This document shows positions 11,832 through 25,000 of a stretch of DNA of 60,000 nt, in pieces. This stretch comes from Membranipora membranacea. Its lineage: Eukaryota; Bryozoa; Gymnolaemata; Cheilostomatida; Membraniporidae. The translations under genes and the position numbers were made by a program. Positions within the stretch are counted from its first letter, which is position 1, and each line of letters starts with the position of its first letter. The notes below the pieces were generated by a model. It saw nothing but the letters and a program-made list of their open reading frames with translations, had not been told where the DNA came from and ran no database searches. The stretch spans positions 13,580,001 through 13,640,000 of the forward strand of contig OU612072.1 in NCBI GenBank assembly GCA_914767715.1, given 5' to 3'.

Positions 11832-13434
11832 CATCTTCAATCAGAGGTGGTGGGCATTGGCTCCCCACCTCACGAGAAGCAACGAACCTCAGATTTATTA
11901 AGAAATTCGCAATGGGATCCCCTACAATACAGTTTGATACTGTCTCTAATGAAATCTGGTTTGCCCTGAAACGAAAGAAATGTAAAAATGGTTTTTAAAG
12001 CATTTGCCGCGAATTAAATTGGCTATGCAACGCAAAAGAAATATATATACTTTTATTGTCATTCTACATCATCTTTAGGAATGTTTTTCATGCAGTGACA
12101 GAACAAAAAAGAAAAAACTTAAGCGGAGAGAAAAAGAAAAAATACTCAAGTAACAAGAATTAATAGGATATAAAGTGCTTTGATAGTTGTTGTTTAAAAT
12201 GAGTGAGTTTGGTTGCTGAGCGTATCTGAATTGGTAAAGAGTTAAAAGTTGTAGTGATTTTTTTGTCTTAATTGATCAGTGTGATAATGTAATAGGTATC
12301 TGTCTCTAAAAAAAGGTTTTAGAGCTAGCTGGAATAAAGCCTTCCAAAAGAAAGTCAGGTGCAATCAAATGCAAAATTTAAAAATCAATATCATATGCCC
12401 TTTTTAACTGCAATAAAACTGAATTTGAATTAATAACCACAGACTTTGCAAAGCATTGATATTCTGTTCTTATCTTCGACTATAGATGTTTTGAGACTCC
12501 AACTTACCCCAGGCAATTTTCATATTTCCGAAGCTCCAAAATCTCGTAAAATTGTTCAGATTTGTTGAATTTCTCAAACTGTTGCAAAAAATAATGTTAA
12601 TACAGTTAATTTGCACTCGCTTGAAATTTAGGCATTATATAAAAACATATACAAACTGGTCCCTTTTCAAACTGGAAAAACTTGGTTTCACATTTTACAT
12701 GTATAGGTAAATGTTACTCATCATCGGAGAGTGTTGTAATCAAACAGCTTTTGAGAACAGGCGCAAATAGCCCTATGTACAACAATTAGCAATGAGACAA
12801 CAAATTTTAACATGATCTCTTTCTCTTAATGCACTCATACAATCCTTAATCTCTGTAGGGGGCTTATAAATTACCTACCTGGTGGCCCACAGCCTTCACA
12901 GGCTACTTCTTGAGAATGCACACAGACACCAGTCTCCACAGTAAATCTGAGTCCTGGGGGGCACCTGTGGGTATGAGTGAGTTTGGTAATGTTGTCATAC
13001 TGAGTGAACTTGCCACACTCATGCTCAGCTAGTTGTATGAACTTGTTACCATTTCTCAGATATGAGCAGTTATGAACTACATAATAACAGTGCACGATCA
13101 CCTCAGCAACATCTTCTGAATATGCACAGTACCTGAACCCGCACCCAGGGAGGATAGGAGAAGGGAGGGGACTTAGTAAATATAACTGAATAAGATGAGT
13201 CAGACGAAGGGTTATTTGACCAGCTCAAAATGTATATTGAAATTGCCAAAAGTCCTCACTTTTTTTTAGTTCAATTCTGCTAATACATAGATTTCTAAAT
13301 GAAGGAATTGATTAGCGGGTAAAATTGGAAAGCTCCTGTCTTTGGTACTGGTGAAATGGAGTCGTCCCAAGTTATCAAACACTGTAGCTTAGCTGAGCAC
13401 GGAGAACTGACCAGCAAGTTATCATTGTATTCAT
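11832..13434 (-). pseudogene. Cys-rich family, copy 3 (pseudogene)
   Basis: Recognisable minus-strand parts are an exon 1 remnant at 13401-13434, exon 2 at 12879-13076, exon 3 at 12508-12578 and exon 4 at 11832-11965. Exon 1 keeps the start and about eleven codons, then a deletion of roughly 80 bp removes the rest of the signal peptide and the splice donor. Exon 2 is open but CSC has become CSY, and a later Cys (in the SCVC pair) is Gly. Exon 3 has a TGA where the first family Cys should be and is 71 instead of 70 nt. Exon 4 is fully open with both cysteines. Exons 5 and 6 are absent; shared 3' flank follows intron 4. The copy cannot make the family protein. The open exons 2 and 4 suggest fairly recent death or repeated gene conversion. 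Confidence 0.85.
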
Positions 13435-13559
13435 GTTGAAGTCTGCTGAGTGCTAATCAGTGCCTGGTTGTTCTGCGCAGGTTTAAGGAAAATGAAATAT
13501 TGAACCTGAATAATGACCTTTTTGAAGAATTGCGTAATAAATGCCAATATTATAACCAA

Positions 13560-14200
13560 AGAAAATAACAATACAGTTTGTTACGTGTAGTTAATCATTT
13601 TGGTTGTTAGGAGTTACTTAATTCTTCATATCGCAACCAGTGGCAATTGACAAGCGTAACCATTAGATACAAGTGATTCAAAGTACAGAGTATCATCAAG
13701 ACGTTCTTCTCACCAAGTAGACATAGAGCAAATGTGCAATTCTCAAATCAAAACCAGGAGTGACTGGTCATCAAACTATATTGCTATTGGTCAAATTTAT
13801 GAAAAGATAGACATCAACTGAAAAAAAGTTCTCATCTTTTTATTCATGACTGGACAAGTGGTTTGCTTGGTTCAGTGACCCTTAACGAATATAAGGTCAA
13901 TGTATTTCTCTTCCACGAAGGGAACATCAAACGCCAATACTTGGTGATATTTCATCGATGACAAGTGCGCTCAGCGTGAAAGGCAATATGAAAGATTGCC
14001 AGACACATTACCATGGATGGTTTTGTTATCAATCCATTCTTGTGGAATTTCAATTAAGAAAGCCCATCGCTGGTTTGTTTAAAGATAAAACAATCTAACT
14101 TGGATATAGCATAGAAAGCAGCAGGTATAAGGTTTTACTTTCAATCTCTCAATAACATGTAGATATTTTTTACTGTATTGATGCTAAGATAGAAGCTTAC
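13560..14200 (-). promoter_or_regulatory. Shared 5' flank of minus-strand copies (copy 3 instance)
   Basis: Segments here recur upstream of copy 4 (17600-17735, 18727-19016 and 20271-20510), copy 5 (29150-29420), copy 6 (39000-39500) and partly copy 7 (42540-42790). Landmarks are gggaacat followed by ttggtgatatt, ctggacaagtggtttg, and agcaggtataa. A reverse-complement version lies at about 49840-50030 next to exon-6-only copy 10. Conservation partly reflects common ancestry of the repeats, but it marks the likely promoter and enhancer region of the family. Confidence 0.5.
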
Positions 14201-15127
14201 TAAACAAACCACATACTCCATCTCTGTAAGCTTTACTAAATTAATTTACAGTTTGCCATGTTCGCTATATTGCTATATTATAGATCAACTTTTCCTTTAG
14301 TGTTACCATGGTTTATCTCAAAACAAGTTGCAAAGTTATGAATTCAGAATATCACCACCATATTATTGCAATCTTGTACTCAAACCAATAAATCACCTGT
14401 CAATCTGATAAAATGTCGATTCAATCTTAAATTCGTCTCCTTAGTTATTTGATGTATGAAGGATATGATTTGTGTTTCAATGCCCATCAGAACATTAGAT
14501 GGTATCAGGGAGAGCGTCATAATTTACCACTGCAAAAGTGTGATATAGTCTGTAAAATAACACTCTTATTAATGACACTGATTGGTACGTTACAGGTTAA
14601 AAAGTGGCTCCAAGTTTTTTCTCACCAAAGCTAAAGGGGAGTTTTTAGTTGTTGACAGCTCAGTAGATGAATGGTGAGGTTGAAAAGATTTTAAACTAAT
14701 TTGGTTGAATATTTTAATTTATGCTCAAAAATATGAATTGAATGCAAATGGTAATGGTGAAATTTCGCTGAATTTGGGCAATCAGGTTGATGAAGAAAGC
14801 CAGACAACTTTGCATTCACACTCTAGAAACCTCAATGTGGTGGTTTACAGTAGGCCTTGTTGACCAAGCCTGCTTTCTCAAAACATATGTGTGGTTGGGA
14901 ATTACAACTGAAGTATGTCATCTACTATTGCTTTGTTTCCAAGAGGACAAAGCTACAGCAGGCAGATCACTTCACACTTTTGCAAAGTAAGCTGTTCGAA
15001 AGTTACTCAGTTGAGTCTATAATGTCACAAATAGTCGCTATATATCAAAGGGAGGGGGGGAATGAGTAGGGTATTGGGCTGTGGAGACTCATCATTTGTG
15101 AAAGAGTGTTTGTAGACGCCAGAGATC
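14201..15127. other. Intergenic stretch between copies 3 and 4
   Basis: AT-rich DNA with short open frames (14449-14634, 14787-14990) that show no motif or splice context. It includes a G-run at about 15053-15060. It probably includes the 3' UTR and polyadenylation region of copy 4 near its right end, but no clear signal was located. Confidence 0.4.
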
Positions 15128-17460
15128 TTAGACATCAGCTGGACATGTAAACTCTTGTAAATTGGGACAAAGTACTGCAGAAACTTCTCTAAAGTCCTTA
15201 ATCCATCTTCCAGCTAAATTGCATCCGCTATTCTCCTGACATCTAAGGCATCTCATTGCCTCTTTGTAATTTTCACTGCATTGAAAAAAACAATTGAGAC
15301 TTATTCAGAAACATAATGAGGGCGATCATATAACAAACGGCCCACTTTTTTGATTGGGTTATAGCGATGACATCTGTCCATTTTGAAGAACAGGCATCGG
15401 CAATTTTATCAGGTTCTCAAACTAAATATTGTTTCTCTGTTCTAGTGATATAGTAGAAAACATGGTTTTAAGCAACATAAGTTCAATGAATATTGATGGC
15501 GGTGTAAGTTTGATTTTGCACTCACCACAGAAACCTTGGTCTTTTGTTGTTTCCGTTGATCCTTCTCTGATTTCGGGGAGGAAGCATAAGAGTCCCGCAA
15601 TAGCTGACCTGCTCACAGCCTGTAAGCATAACAGCAGAGATATGGAAGGTGTGTACTCACAGATATCTGTGAATGTTTGTCTTGGTCTGATAAAGTGGAT
15701 AAAGATTAAAGATTTTTGTGGTTCTAAACGAAGTTCATGAAATTGAACAAAAAAGTTCCATCGTAAATCATCCGCTGAATACAGAAATGTGTAAACCATG
15801 TACCGGTAGCTTATGTTAAAGCGTGATTTTGATACTAAAAACCAAGTACAAGATAAAAAATAAATCATACCTACATATTATATTGGCAATATCTAGAGGC
15901 ACCTACACCGGTGAAACAATCAAATACAAGCCAGACACTGATAAAAATCAGTCTTCCGTGTATCAGGTATATTTGATGCTCATATAAAAACTTTATTTCA
16001 TATTTGTAGTTCATACCATCATCAAGCAGAGGTGGTGGGCATTGGGTCTCTCTCTCACGAGATGCGGTGAAGCTCAGGAGAATTAAAAAATATGCAACAG
16101 GATCCCTTACAATACAGTTTGATTCTATCTCTCTGGCAATCTGGGTTGCCCTAAAACAAAATAAATGATATTGGTTTTGAAAGCATTTCCAATGAATTAA
16201 ATGGGCTATGCAAGGCCTAATATATATCAATAAAAGGTGCTCATTTTGACTGCAATGATACAGATTTTAAAATATTTACAGACTGACCACAGCGTCTGTA
16301 TTCTAATATCATCTTAGACTTATTGTTGAAACTATCGCCTTTAAGCTGTATGTGTAAGCAAATATATTGAGACTCAAACTTACCCAAGGCAGTTTCCATC
16401 TTTCTGAAGGTACAAAATCTCACTGAATCGTTCAGCCCCTTCAATCTCGCATACTGCAAAAAAAAATGATGTGAACTTCCACACATTTGAAATTGAGGAT
16501 TTACGGGTAAATATTTTTTAATCAGTTCCTTAACAAATTGGACTTCTTATCTCCTCGAACATAAATAAGGTCACTTTTACTCTTCTACAGAGAGTGTTGT
16601 TGTTCACAAACAATTTTTGATATAAAGCGCAAATACATCTAGGTAAAACTGTTAGATACAAGATTCTTTAAAAAAATGATTCCTTCATGCGCCTAAATTT
16701 TTAAAGAGACCAATAAATAGCCCACCTAGTTGTCCACAACCTGCACAGGCTACCTCTTGAGAATGCTCACAGACGCAACTCCCGGCACTAAATCTGAGTC
16801 CTGCAGGACAGCTGTGGGTGTGAGTGAGTCCGGTCACATTGTCATACTGAGTGAACTTTCCACACTCATGCTCAGCTAGTTGTATGTACTTGTTACCATT
16901 TCTCAGACATGAGCAGTTATTTACTACAAAAAATGATGCACTTTATATAAAAACGTCATCTATAAATGAAAGTATTGTCATTGTTATGTTGCGTTCAGTT
17001 AAAGCTGCGATCATAAGCAGCTATGAACTACAAAATAACCGTGCATGATTAGTTCAGCGATATCTTCCTTATATGCACGGTACCTGTACCCGGACTCTGT
17101 TAGGGTAGGGGAAGCTGAGCAAATCGAATAGTTGTTTGACAAGCTGGAAAGGTAAACTGAAAATGTTGTTTTTTGTTCAGTTCTGTTTATACATAAACTG
17201 ATGTCTGATGGTGTTACATTGCTCAATCTAACTAAAGGATTAATTTATTGTACAGATTTGCTTAGGGTGTATGATAGCTAAGCTCTTTGGTACTAGGAAA
17301 ATGGAGTCAGATCAAGTTATCAAACACTGAAGCATAGCTGAGCACTTCACCTATAAAAAGGGTAACACTAACCTTTCCTAACATTTCCTGTCAATGATGG
17401 TGGTATAAATAGTCCAGCAGCTATAAGGAGAACTGACAAGCTAGCTATCTTTCTATTCAT
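15128..17460 (-). CDS. Cys-rich secreted-type protein, copy 4 (complete, 243 aa)
   Basis: Minus-strand exons 17373-17460, 16726-16923, 16384-16453, 16017-16150, 15526-15619 and 15128-15275 total 732 nt with consistent phases 1,1,2,1,2 and AG/GT borders. Exon 1 starts MNRKIASLSVLLIAAGLF, a signal peptide with likely cleavage near SLTG. Exon 2 is the CBM14-like module (NNCSCLRNGNKYIQLAEHEC, CPAGLRF, CVC). Exon 3 reads VCEIEGAERFSEILYLQKDG; exon 4 has SNCIVRDPV and ERETQCPPPLL; exon 5 begins CEQVSYC; exon 6 has ENYKEAMRCLRC, GCNLAG and FTCPADV. The mature protein has 20 Cys. This is the most compact intact copy (2.3 kb) and the best reference for the family; its introns serve as unoccupied sites for judging insertions in other copies. 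A TATA-like box lies about 90 bp upstream of the start. Confidence 0.9.
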
Positions 17461-17545
17461 ATTGAAGTCCCCTGAATGCTTATCAGTGTCTTGCTTGTTC
17501 CATACAGTTTAAATGTCAAATTCAATTGTGAACCTGCATTAAGAC

Positions 17546-17555
17546 ATTTATAAAT
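17546..17555 (-). promoter_or_regulatory. TATA-like box of copy 4
   Basis: On the minus strand the sequence reads tttataaatg about 90 bp before the start codon. The same position upstream of copy 5 reads tttatataatg, while in copy 6 it reads ttcatgaaag. The position fits a core promoter with a short 5' UTR, but no transcript evidence is available. Confidence 0.45.
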
Positions 17556-17735
17556 TATGGACAGATAACTGTCAACTTTTGACATTATAACCAAAGCGCA
17601 TTACAATAAAACTTGTCACTTGTCGTTAATCATTCTGGTTGTCAGGAGTTACTAATTTCTTTATACCACGGCCAGTGGCGAATGACAAGCCATATACCAG
17701 ATAACAGTGGTTCAAAATATCATCAAGACATTACC

Positions 17736-18726
17736 CTTGTAGAGGATTTTGAGGGGGGTTACCCTAAGGCAGCGATACCTGCCACAGCGACCACGCACAT
17801 TGCCTATTTATGCTGAGTACGCCGACTCTCTAAAACGAGTGCGCCGACTCTATCTAAGTGAAAATGTATCGAGTATGCCGAATCTATCTGCCTGTGAATA
17901 AACCGAGTACACCGACACTTTCTGAGGGGGAAGGTAATGAGCACGCCAACTCTATCTGGGTGACCTGACTTTGGGGCTGGATTTGGGGGGGGGGGTTATG
18001 TACAAACTATTAACATATTTATCGGGCAAGATAAATTGGAGAGGGAAGGGATACGGACAAACTATTAACATATTTATCGGGCAAGATAAATTTGGGAGGG
18101 AAGGGATATGGACAAACTATTAACATATTTATCTGGCAAAATAAATGAGTGAGATGGAATGGCTCTGGATTTTAACTACCTTTGCGAGATAGCTGGGAGG
18201 AATTGGACTTGGAATCAGGTCAATGGATGCAGTGGTGCAATGAGGGTTTTCATTTAGCCTCTACCTTCTACCCAAGGGAGGCTACAGTCTAACAGCAGGG
18301 TACAACAAGGCAACATAATGTCAAGGCAGGGAGATCTGCCAGCAGGCAGAACTCAAGAAACTTACTTCAGTTGGTTAAGTCGTGTACTATGAGCTTTTAT
18401 TTGGTTGCTGACTGGATTAAAATATAAGGTCTTGCTACTTCAGCTGCTGGATACTAACTGGCTAGAATCTACTCATGTACAGTGATTAAAAGCATATATA
18501 ATACAATACTGGGTTATCAAAGAATAGGAAACAATGAACATTCTAGATGGGTGTGTAAGAGTTGAAATCAGTTATTAAAAACATATTATGAACTGGCTGA
18601 TGAAATATTATTATAGATGGGTTTGAAAGAGCTAAAATTAGAAAATTTACTAAAAATGATAAAATGAATACAATAAAATTTATGAAATTTTATTTTGAAT
18701 GTTCAGCTGTCGTGGAAAATCAACCA
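17736..18726. repeat. About 1-kb insertion with two kinds of tandem repeat
   Basis: Compared with the 5' flank of copies 5 and 6, copy 4 has extra DNA between atatcatcaa (17735) and the block starting near 18727. It contains an irregular GC-rich repeat of a unit like gagtacgccgactctatct, five times between about 17815 and 17960. A run of G near 17985-17996 follows, then a 55-bp minisatellite at 18002-18145 (2.6 copies; starts at 18002, 18057 and 18112) with core acaaactattaacatattta. No coding sequence was seen. Confidence 0.7.
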
Positions 18727-19016
18727 CACCCTCACCAGGCCTAAAGCCAATTTGCAAATAACAAATCCCTGGGTAAATCTATTGTGCCCTAAGATTGAGT
18801 TGCCGTTGAACTAAGTTCCTGTTGGTCCAATTGATGAAACGTTGGACCCATAAATATTATTGTTATCATCAAATATTATCATATTTCAATTCTTGATAGG
18901 ACAAGCGACTTGTTGAGTTCAGTGGTTCTAAACCAATGTCAGGTTAATGTTGTTTTCGTATTTAACACATAGGGAACATTAAAGGCAATTGCTTGGTGAT
19001 ATTTCAAAATTGAATG

Positions 19017-20270
19017 GTTTGTTCACCCAATGAACTAAACCTCCAGGAAGAACAACTCATAGTTAAGCTGGCTGCTGATTGGCTAATTCCGAAAAATTGA
19101 AAAATGATGTGCATGCATAAATAATGGTCACTTGAAATTAGAGAGTGATCAGTAAAAAATGGAATTGCAATCATTAGGAGTTATTGTTTATGATGAAACA
19201 TGGTTATGAGGGATAACAGGATTCATACCTTCAACTGCCTGTCCAACATTTCATGAGTTAGAGTCAGATGACACATTCCTCAGCATATCTTGCTTGTATA
19301 TGCTGATTTTAATGGGGTTTTCATCATTTTACAATCAAAATGTGAATGTTCAATGCATTTACCTGCAAGGTATATGTTCTTTGCAATATAGTCCATAGCC
19401 CCATGTTTTTAGATTGACCAATTATGGGTTCTGCATAGAGATTCCAGGATTTATAGAGTGAAAAATTAACATTTTAATGACTTTTCTCTGCATTATTTTT
19501 GAGGTTTAAGCATTGTATATCTGACTAGACTGGCACCTCAACTGTCAATGTGATGTAACTGAAAATGAGTCATTTGGTTGGTGTTATAGTTACATCTTTG
19601 TGTCTGATTATGTCCTGTATTTATGCTGCGTTTAATGATTTAGTGTTGTGTCTCGATGGTGAGTTATATTGGGAGAATTCTTATGAGTTGGATAGTGTGA
19701 GATGTTAATAAGGAAAGAGTGAGCAGATAGAATTGCTACTTTTATTCTCGATCCCAATATCACAGCTGACAATAGTTAGGGGAACATTACATTATATATT
19801 ATACTCATTAGTGATGCACAGCATTAAAAGGAAACATTATTAACATACCAGGGAGATTAAATGCTCATTATTTTTAAGTAACACAATCTACTTATAAATG
19901 AATCATGAGGGTCCAGACATTCCTCTGGTAATGAAACCTTAATCAGGATGTCAATATCCAGATATAACAAATGAGCATCTTCTCAGTTTAGTGAAACAAA
20001 CCATCAGCTATGAGAATATTTGGTGTCAACACCATGGCCATCAAGCCTCATCACTAAACATATTCATAGCATTGCGGTTATTTTCTAGTGAGTCAGTGTA
20101 TTCAGTGTAACCCATCCCTAATTGCTACAAAAGAACTTGGGCTACCATGGAGTTATGTTTCCAATTTAGTGTGTTTTTGAGAGGACAACTCTGAACCAAC
20201 TGCACACACCTCAATTGGCCATGTGACTGCAGTTGTTCTTCCTATAGGTTTAGTTCATTGGTTCACCAAG
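19017..20270. mobile_element. TIR element in the 5' flank of copy 4
   Basis: Imperfect inverted ends of about 38 bp bound this 1.25-kb segment: the left end (19024-19057) contains caatgaactaaacct and aggaagaacaact, and the right end (20231-20270) is the inverse with the same two blocks. Copies 3 and 6 lack it, with their 5' flank continuous across the site. No transposase is visible, so it is a non-autonomous DNA-transposon-like insertion. Its superfamily was not determined because no clear target duplication was found. Confidence 0.65.
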
Positions 20271-20540
20271 AGATTGATAAAGTATCTCAACAATACCATG
20301 CATGGCTTTACTATCCATCCATCCCTATGATATGTAATTAAGAATTTGCATAGTAAGTCTAGTTCAAGACTGAAGAAAAATAATGTAGCCTGGTCGTAAC
20401 ATAGACAATGATACCAATAATCCCAGCAGGTATAAGATTTGACTATTAATTTCTCAGTAAGTTGTAGATATAAACCTTGACGTGATATATTGCCTTTCCA
20501 GTTTCTCATGAACTAGTTGTCCCATCTCAAAAATTCCTTC

Positions 20541-21548
20541 ACTGACGTGTTGTCAGTAATCTGACTTATGTTTAATATGACAATTTTTTTTAAACTGCTT
20601 GTTTCTAACTTGATTAATTGTACATTAAATAAAAGATATTGAAAATATATAGGCAACAATGGGCAAAATGATGAAGTATATTACGTTATGCAAAAGCGTG
20701 ATGAAAATTTATGCAGTATTCCATGCAATGCACATTGTGTATCACAATGAATCACCTTTTGTGGGTGATTATTTGGCATCGAAACAGAAATGTTGATGCT
20801 CATAAATTCTCTACTATTGAATCTATCATCAAACCCCACAATCAAAACCTCGGAAATAATCTCTAGTTTGATGGAAGCTAGTGTGTATAACGCGTTGTTT
20901 AACCTATTTTTGCTGGAGAGGAGTGCGTGTTTTGGACCAACTTAACCTGGTTAAGCCACAAAAATCCAAATATCTCAAGATGTAAAGCCATAATCAACAA
21001 TCGCTTCGACCAAAAGCTAAACAATCTCCTGCTGTTCAGCATGCTGACAACAAAATTGACTGACATCTTTCTGAATTTATGAATTTTGGCTTGAAACTTT
21101 TGACCTAAATTAGTTTAAATTTTGGTCATCATCTGTTACAGTTGTGATAACCAGGATCTGTAAGTGACAGTACAAGACCAAAATGGTTTAATATATTGGA
21201 CATTGTATTTTCTGCATTATCGGGGTCGCATGTAATGAGGGGTCAGAAATGACCCTATTACTATCGCAAAAATCAATTTCAGGTCTCAAAGACAGGAGAC
21301 CTAAAATCGTAAAGTTTCACTAAAATGTCACTTCTCCAGTTAGTGCTATGCCTCCTCTATATGGTGAAAGTCTAAACTAATCAAATACCTCAGAAACAAG
21401 GTACAGAGGGCTCAATTTAAAACGGGCACTTTGTGCCCGAAACTGAACTTTCAGAGGTCACTGCGACTCAACGTCAAATATTTGGGAGGTTTCAACTGTG
21501 AAAACTATTAAACATGATCACCAATACAATACTAAAAAGTTTCGATCG
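20541..21548. repeat. Shared 3'-flank block of the array (second instance)
   Basis: About 1 kb matching 10412-11460 with many scattered substitutions and small indels. The adjoining 21549-22058 matches 31630-32144 closely and 39545-39953 more distantly, all immediately 3' of a family gene on the minus strand. Landmarks are catcagacaaac, gatgaaatcaggtag and gaccatctgaaagctt. Confidence 0.8.
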
Positions 21549-22058
21549 ATTTATATTACCCTGCATATAGTGTTATTGCCAAGATCAAATCTCAACATCA
21601 GACAAACAATATGATGAAATCAGGTAGCCGACAGTGCTATTTTATTCTTAATCATGATGAGAGTAAACCTGAAATTAAAATCTGTAAGATTTGGTGTAAA
21701 ATGATGACATTGTGCTATGGAACGAAGTTAAGATCATGTAATGTTTCCTTTTCTCTTCCGCTAGGTAAGAGGTTGGGGTAGCCAATGTCTTTGCTTTTAT
21801 CAGCTGATGTGAAGGATCGACTACCAGGTCAAATGGTAATTTCACGATATTTCATATATACTGATATCCAGTTTAATTTTTACTATATACTACAACCATT
21901 ATATTCACTACAAATATAAACACTTTCAGTGGCCTGGTATTGGCTTTCTTTCCCACCAAATGGAGATCAGATCAGAGCCAACACATTGGCTAGGGGCAGG
22001 GAGGTGTTGCCCATTATACAGGTTAGGGTGAAGCAGACACTGTTGACCATCTGAAAGC

Positions 22059-25000
22059 TTAGACATCAGCTGGGCAGGTAAAGTCTTGTAAATTGGGACA
22101 TAGTACTGCAGAAGCTCTTCTCAAGTGATTACCCCATTCTTCAGCTAACTGGCATCCGCTATTCTCCACACATCTGAGGCATCTCATTGACTCATTGTAG
22201 TTCTCACTTAATTGAAAATCAATAGATTAAAACAAAAACATAATGAGGGTTGAAGATATAACGAATTGTTCACTGGTTTTAATCGGGTTATAGCAATGAC
22301 ATCTGTCCATTTTGAAGGACAACCATTGGAATATTTACCCGTAATACATTATTTCTCTGTTCTCGTGATATAGTAACACACATTGTTTTAAGCAACATGA
22401 ATTTAATGAATATTTATGACAGCGATTTTGCACTCACCACAGAAAGTTTGGTGTTTTGAGGTATCCGTTGGAACTTCTCTGATTTCTTGGAGCTAGCATA
22501 AGAGTCAAGCAATAGTTGAGCTGCTCGCAGCCTGTAAGCAAAACAGCAGAGCTATGGAAGGTGTGTACTCACAGATATCTGTGTATACATGATAAATATA
22601 TATCAGTTTGTGTCTTGGGTTGTGAAAATGATATATTAGATTAAGAATTAATGTTTTGTGGATGTAAGTGAAGTTTATGATATTGAACCAAAAAGCTTCA
22701 TCATAAACCATCAGCTGAATGCAAACATGTGGAAACCATGTTCCGGTAGCTAATGTTTAATCATGCAATAGGATCACTTGATTTTGATGCTAAAAACCAA
22801 ATATGGAAAAAAAATTTACCTACATATCATATCGGCAAAAGTTAGAGGTACCTACACCAGTGAAACAATCAAATACGAGCCAGACACCAATATCAAACAG
22901 TCTTCTGTGTACCAAGTATATTTAATGCTCATGTAAAATTTTCAATTGAAATTTGTAGTTCATACCATCTCCAAGCAGAGGTGGTGGGCATTGGGTCTCC
23001 CTCTCCCGAGAAGCAATAAACTTCAGGGCAATTAAAACACGTGCAACAGGATCCTTTATAGTACACTTGGATACTATCTCTCTTGAAATCTGGCTGGCCC
23101 TGAAACAAAATAATTGTTTTTTTAAGCATTTCCTGTGAACTAAATGGGCTCTGCAAGCCAATATTTTAATCAATATAAGGTGCCCCTCTTTAACTGCAAT
23201 AAAACAAATTTTAATTCACATCGAAAACTACACCGCGTGTATGTAGTTTTGAAACATGGTTCTAACTTGGATTTATGCTTTCACAATTCTAGTATGCAAG
23301 TGTCAAAGATGGGATTATAATTACAAGGACCTGCAAAGTCAACAAACTATTGCCAATTATATGTATGTACAGGTAATGTGGAATAGGAATATGGAATATG
23401 CTCAGGACTAAAATTGAGAGCTTAAGATAATTGAGCAAATTATGAACAAGTAAAAAAAGGGAGGTGGTATGGTGCAGCACATGTGTGATATACTGAATAC
23501 AAGAATTGATGAGACTCAGATACTATCATGTTCCATAAATTCCTATAGCCTAAGACTACGTGTTATTATAATTATAAAATATATATAAATAATAACATCC
23601 AGATGACGGGACGCTGCCGTAGCGGACAGACGTATCATCTTAAATATGGATGGCTATCTGTGCAACCAGCACTTCCAGCTCTATCAACATGACAACGATG
23701 ACAAAAACACATAATATATCACAACCCTGACAACTACTGATGGCCAACTGTGCCTCGACTGCGCCGACAGCTTGGCCACCGTTGGGCGCGTCGGCCAGAC
23801 ACTATACCACATCACCCGACTTTGACTTTCAACTGCACATTAAAAAGAGCGTCCGCTGCCAAACCAATTCAAGCGCTACAAAACAATTGAATACCAAACA
23901 AAAAATCTTCAGGCAAATCAAACTAAAGCAATAAAGCAGCTAAATGTAAACATCGGGCTATGTCCAATTAGGCTTAACCAACACGGACTCCTCACAGGTG
24001 TTTGTCTTTCCATTTGTCCCAGTATTCATTTCAAAGCATTACACCAAGGACAATTAATATAAATTTCCACATGTTCAAGGACTACCCTTTGTCAGCTTGA
24101 AAAAATCAATCCTATGCCCACACCATGATAAAGATGCCTCTACATATTTTATTTTCCTAAAAGCTGCAAAAGTAGTCATGCCAACATTCATGGTTACTCA
24201 CAACTAAGTGATGATGATAATTTTTAATGTTGAAGGCTAACTGATGACACTACAGTTGATTATCCCTGAAATCTCTTTTACCTATCCATGTTCATTAAGT
24301 TGCTGTGGCGCCTAATCCATGTTTATTTACAACTTAGATGCTGTAATTTTCATTGGCAATAGCTTGTTGGAATGTAGAGTAGACAATTAATCCCTTAATT
24401 ACTGAATCAAACAATTAAAAATCAGCAAGAATGGGTGATTCGTCAGACAGCCAAAATTTGGTTTCATTGTTTCTTTTGTGATAATCCAAATATATCTGAA
24501 TGATAAAATGACTGAGCTAAAAACAATGCAAACAGATTTTACCTTGTGAATTTTGTTAATTCTCACAAGAAATAAGCGTAGTTTAATTTCGGCAAATTTA
24601 ACGTCGATACACAGTGTTGAGAGGAGTGTATTTAATGGAATGAATTTTGTTATAATACAATTGGAGCAGGGTTATGTTTGATAGTACCTGCATATTGCCA
24701 TGCAAGAAGAAGATTTGGTGCTTCCCTTAATCATCATGTTTTATACTCCCACAATTAGTTGCCGTTTTCTCGCTGGGCAAACATTAATAAACCAAACTCA
24801 CATTGGTACATAATTATACTCCAACCATAGTGGAAATTGCATCAATTCATATTGAATTAGGCCGGTATTGCATTTTAAAAACTGTCTGACAATGTTTGTG
24901 GTCTTCCCTTGTACCAACAATGATTCAGCATACCTAGCTTAATTGGTTATGACAATTACCCACAAAGTTTTTTACGGTACCTTACTTACAGGTCAATGGT

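Noticed and set aside
15422-15868. 148-codon minus-strand open frame across exon 5 of copy 4
   Set aside because: It reads exon 5 in the wrong frame and runs through both introns; the exon 5 frame CEQVSYC with phase-matched borders is preferred.
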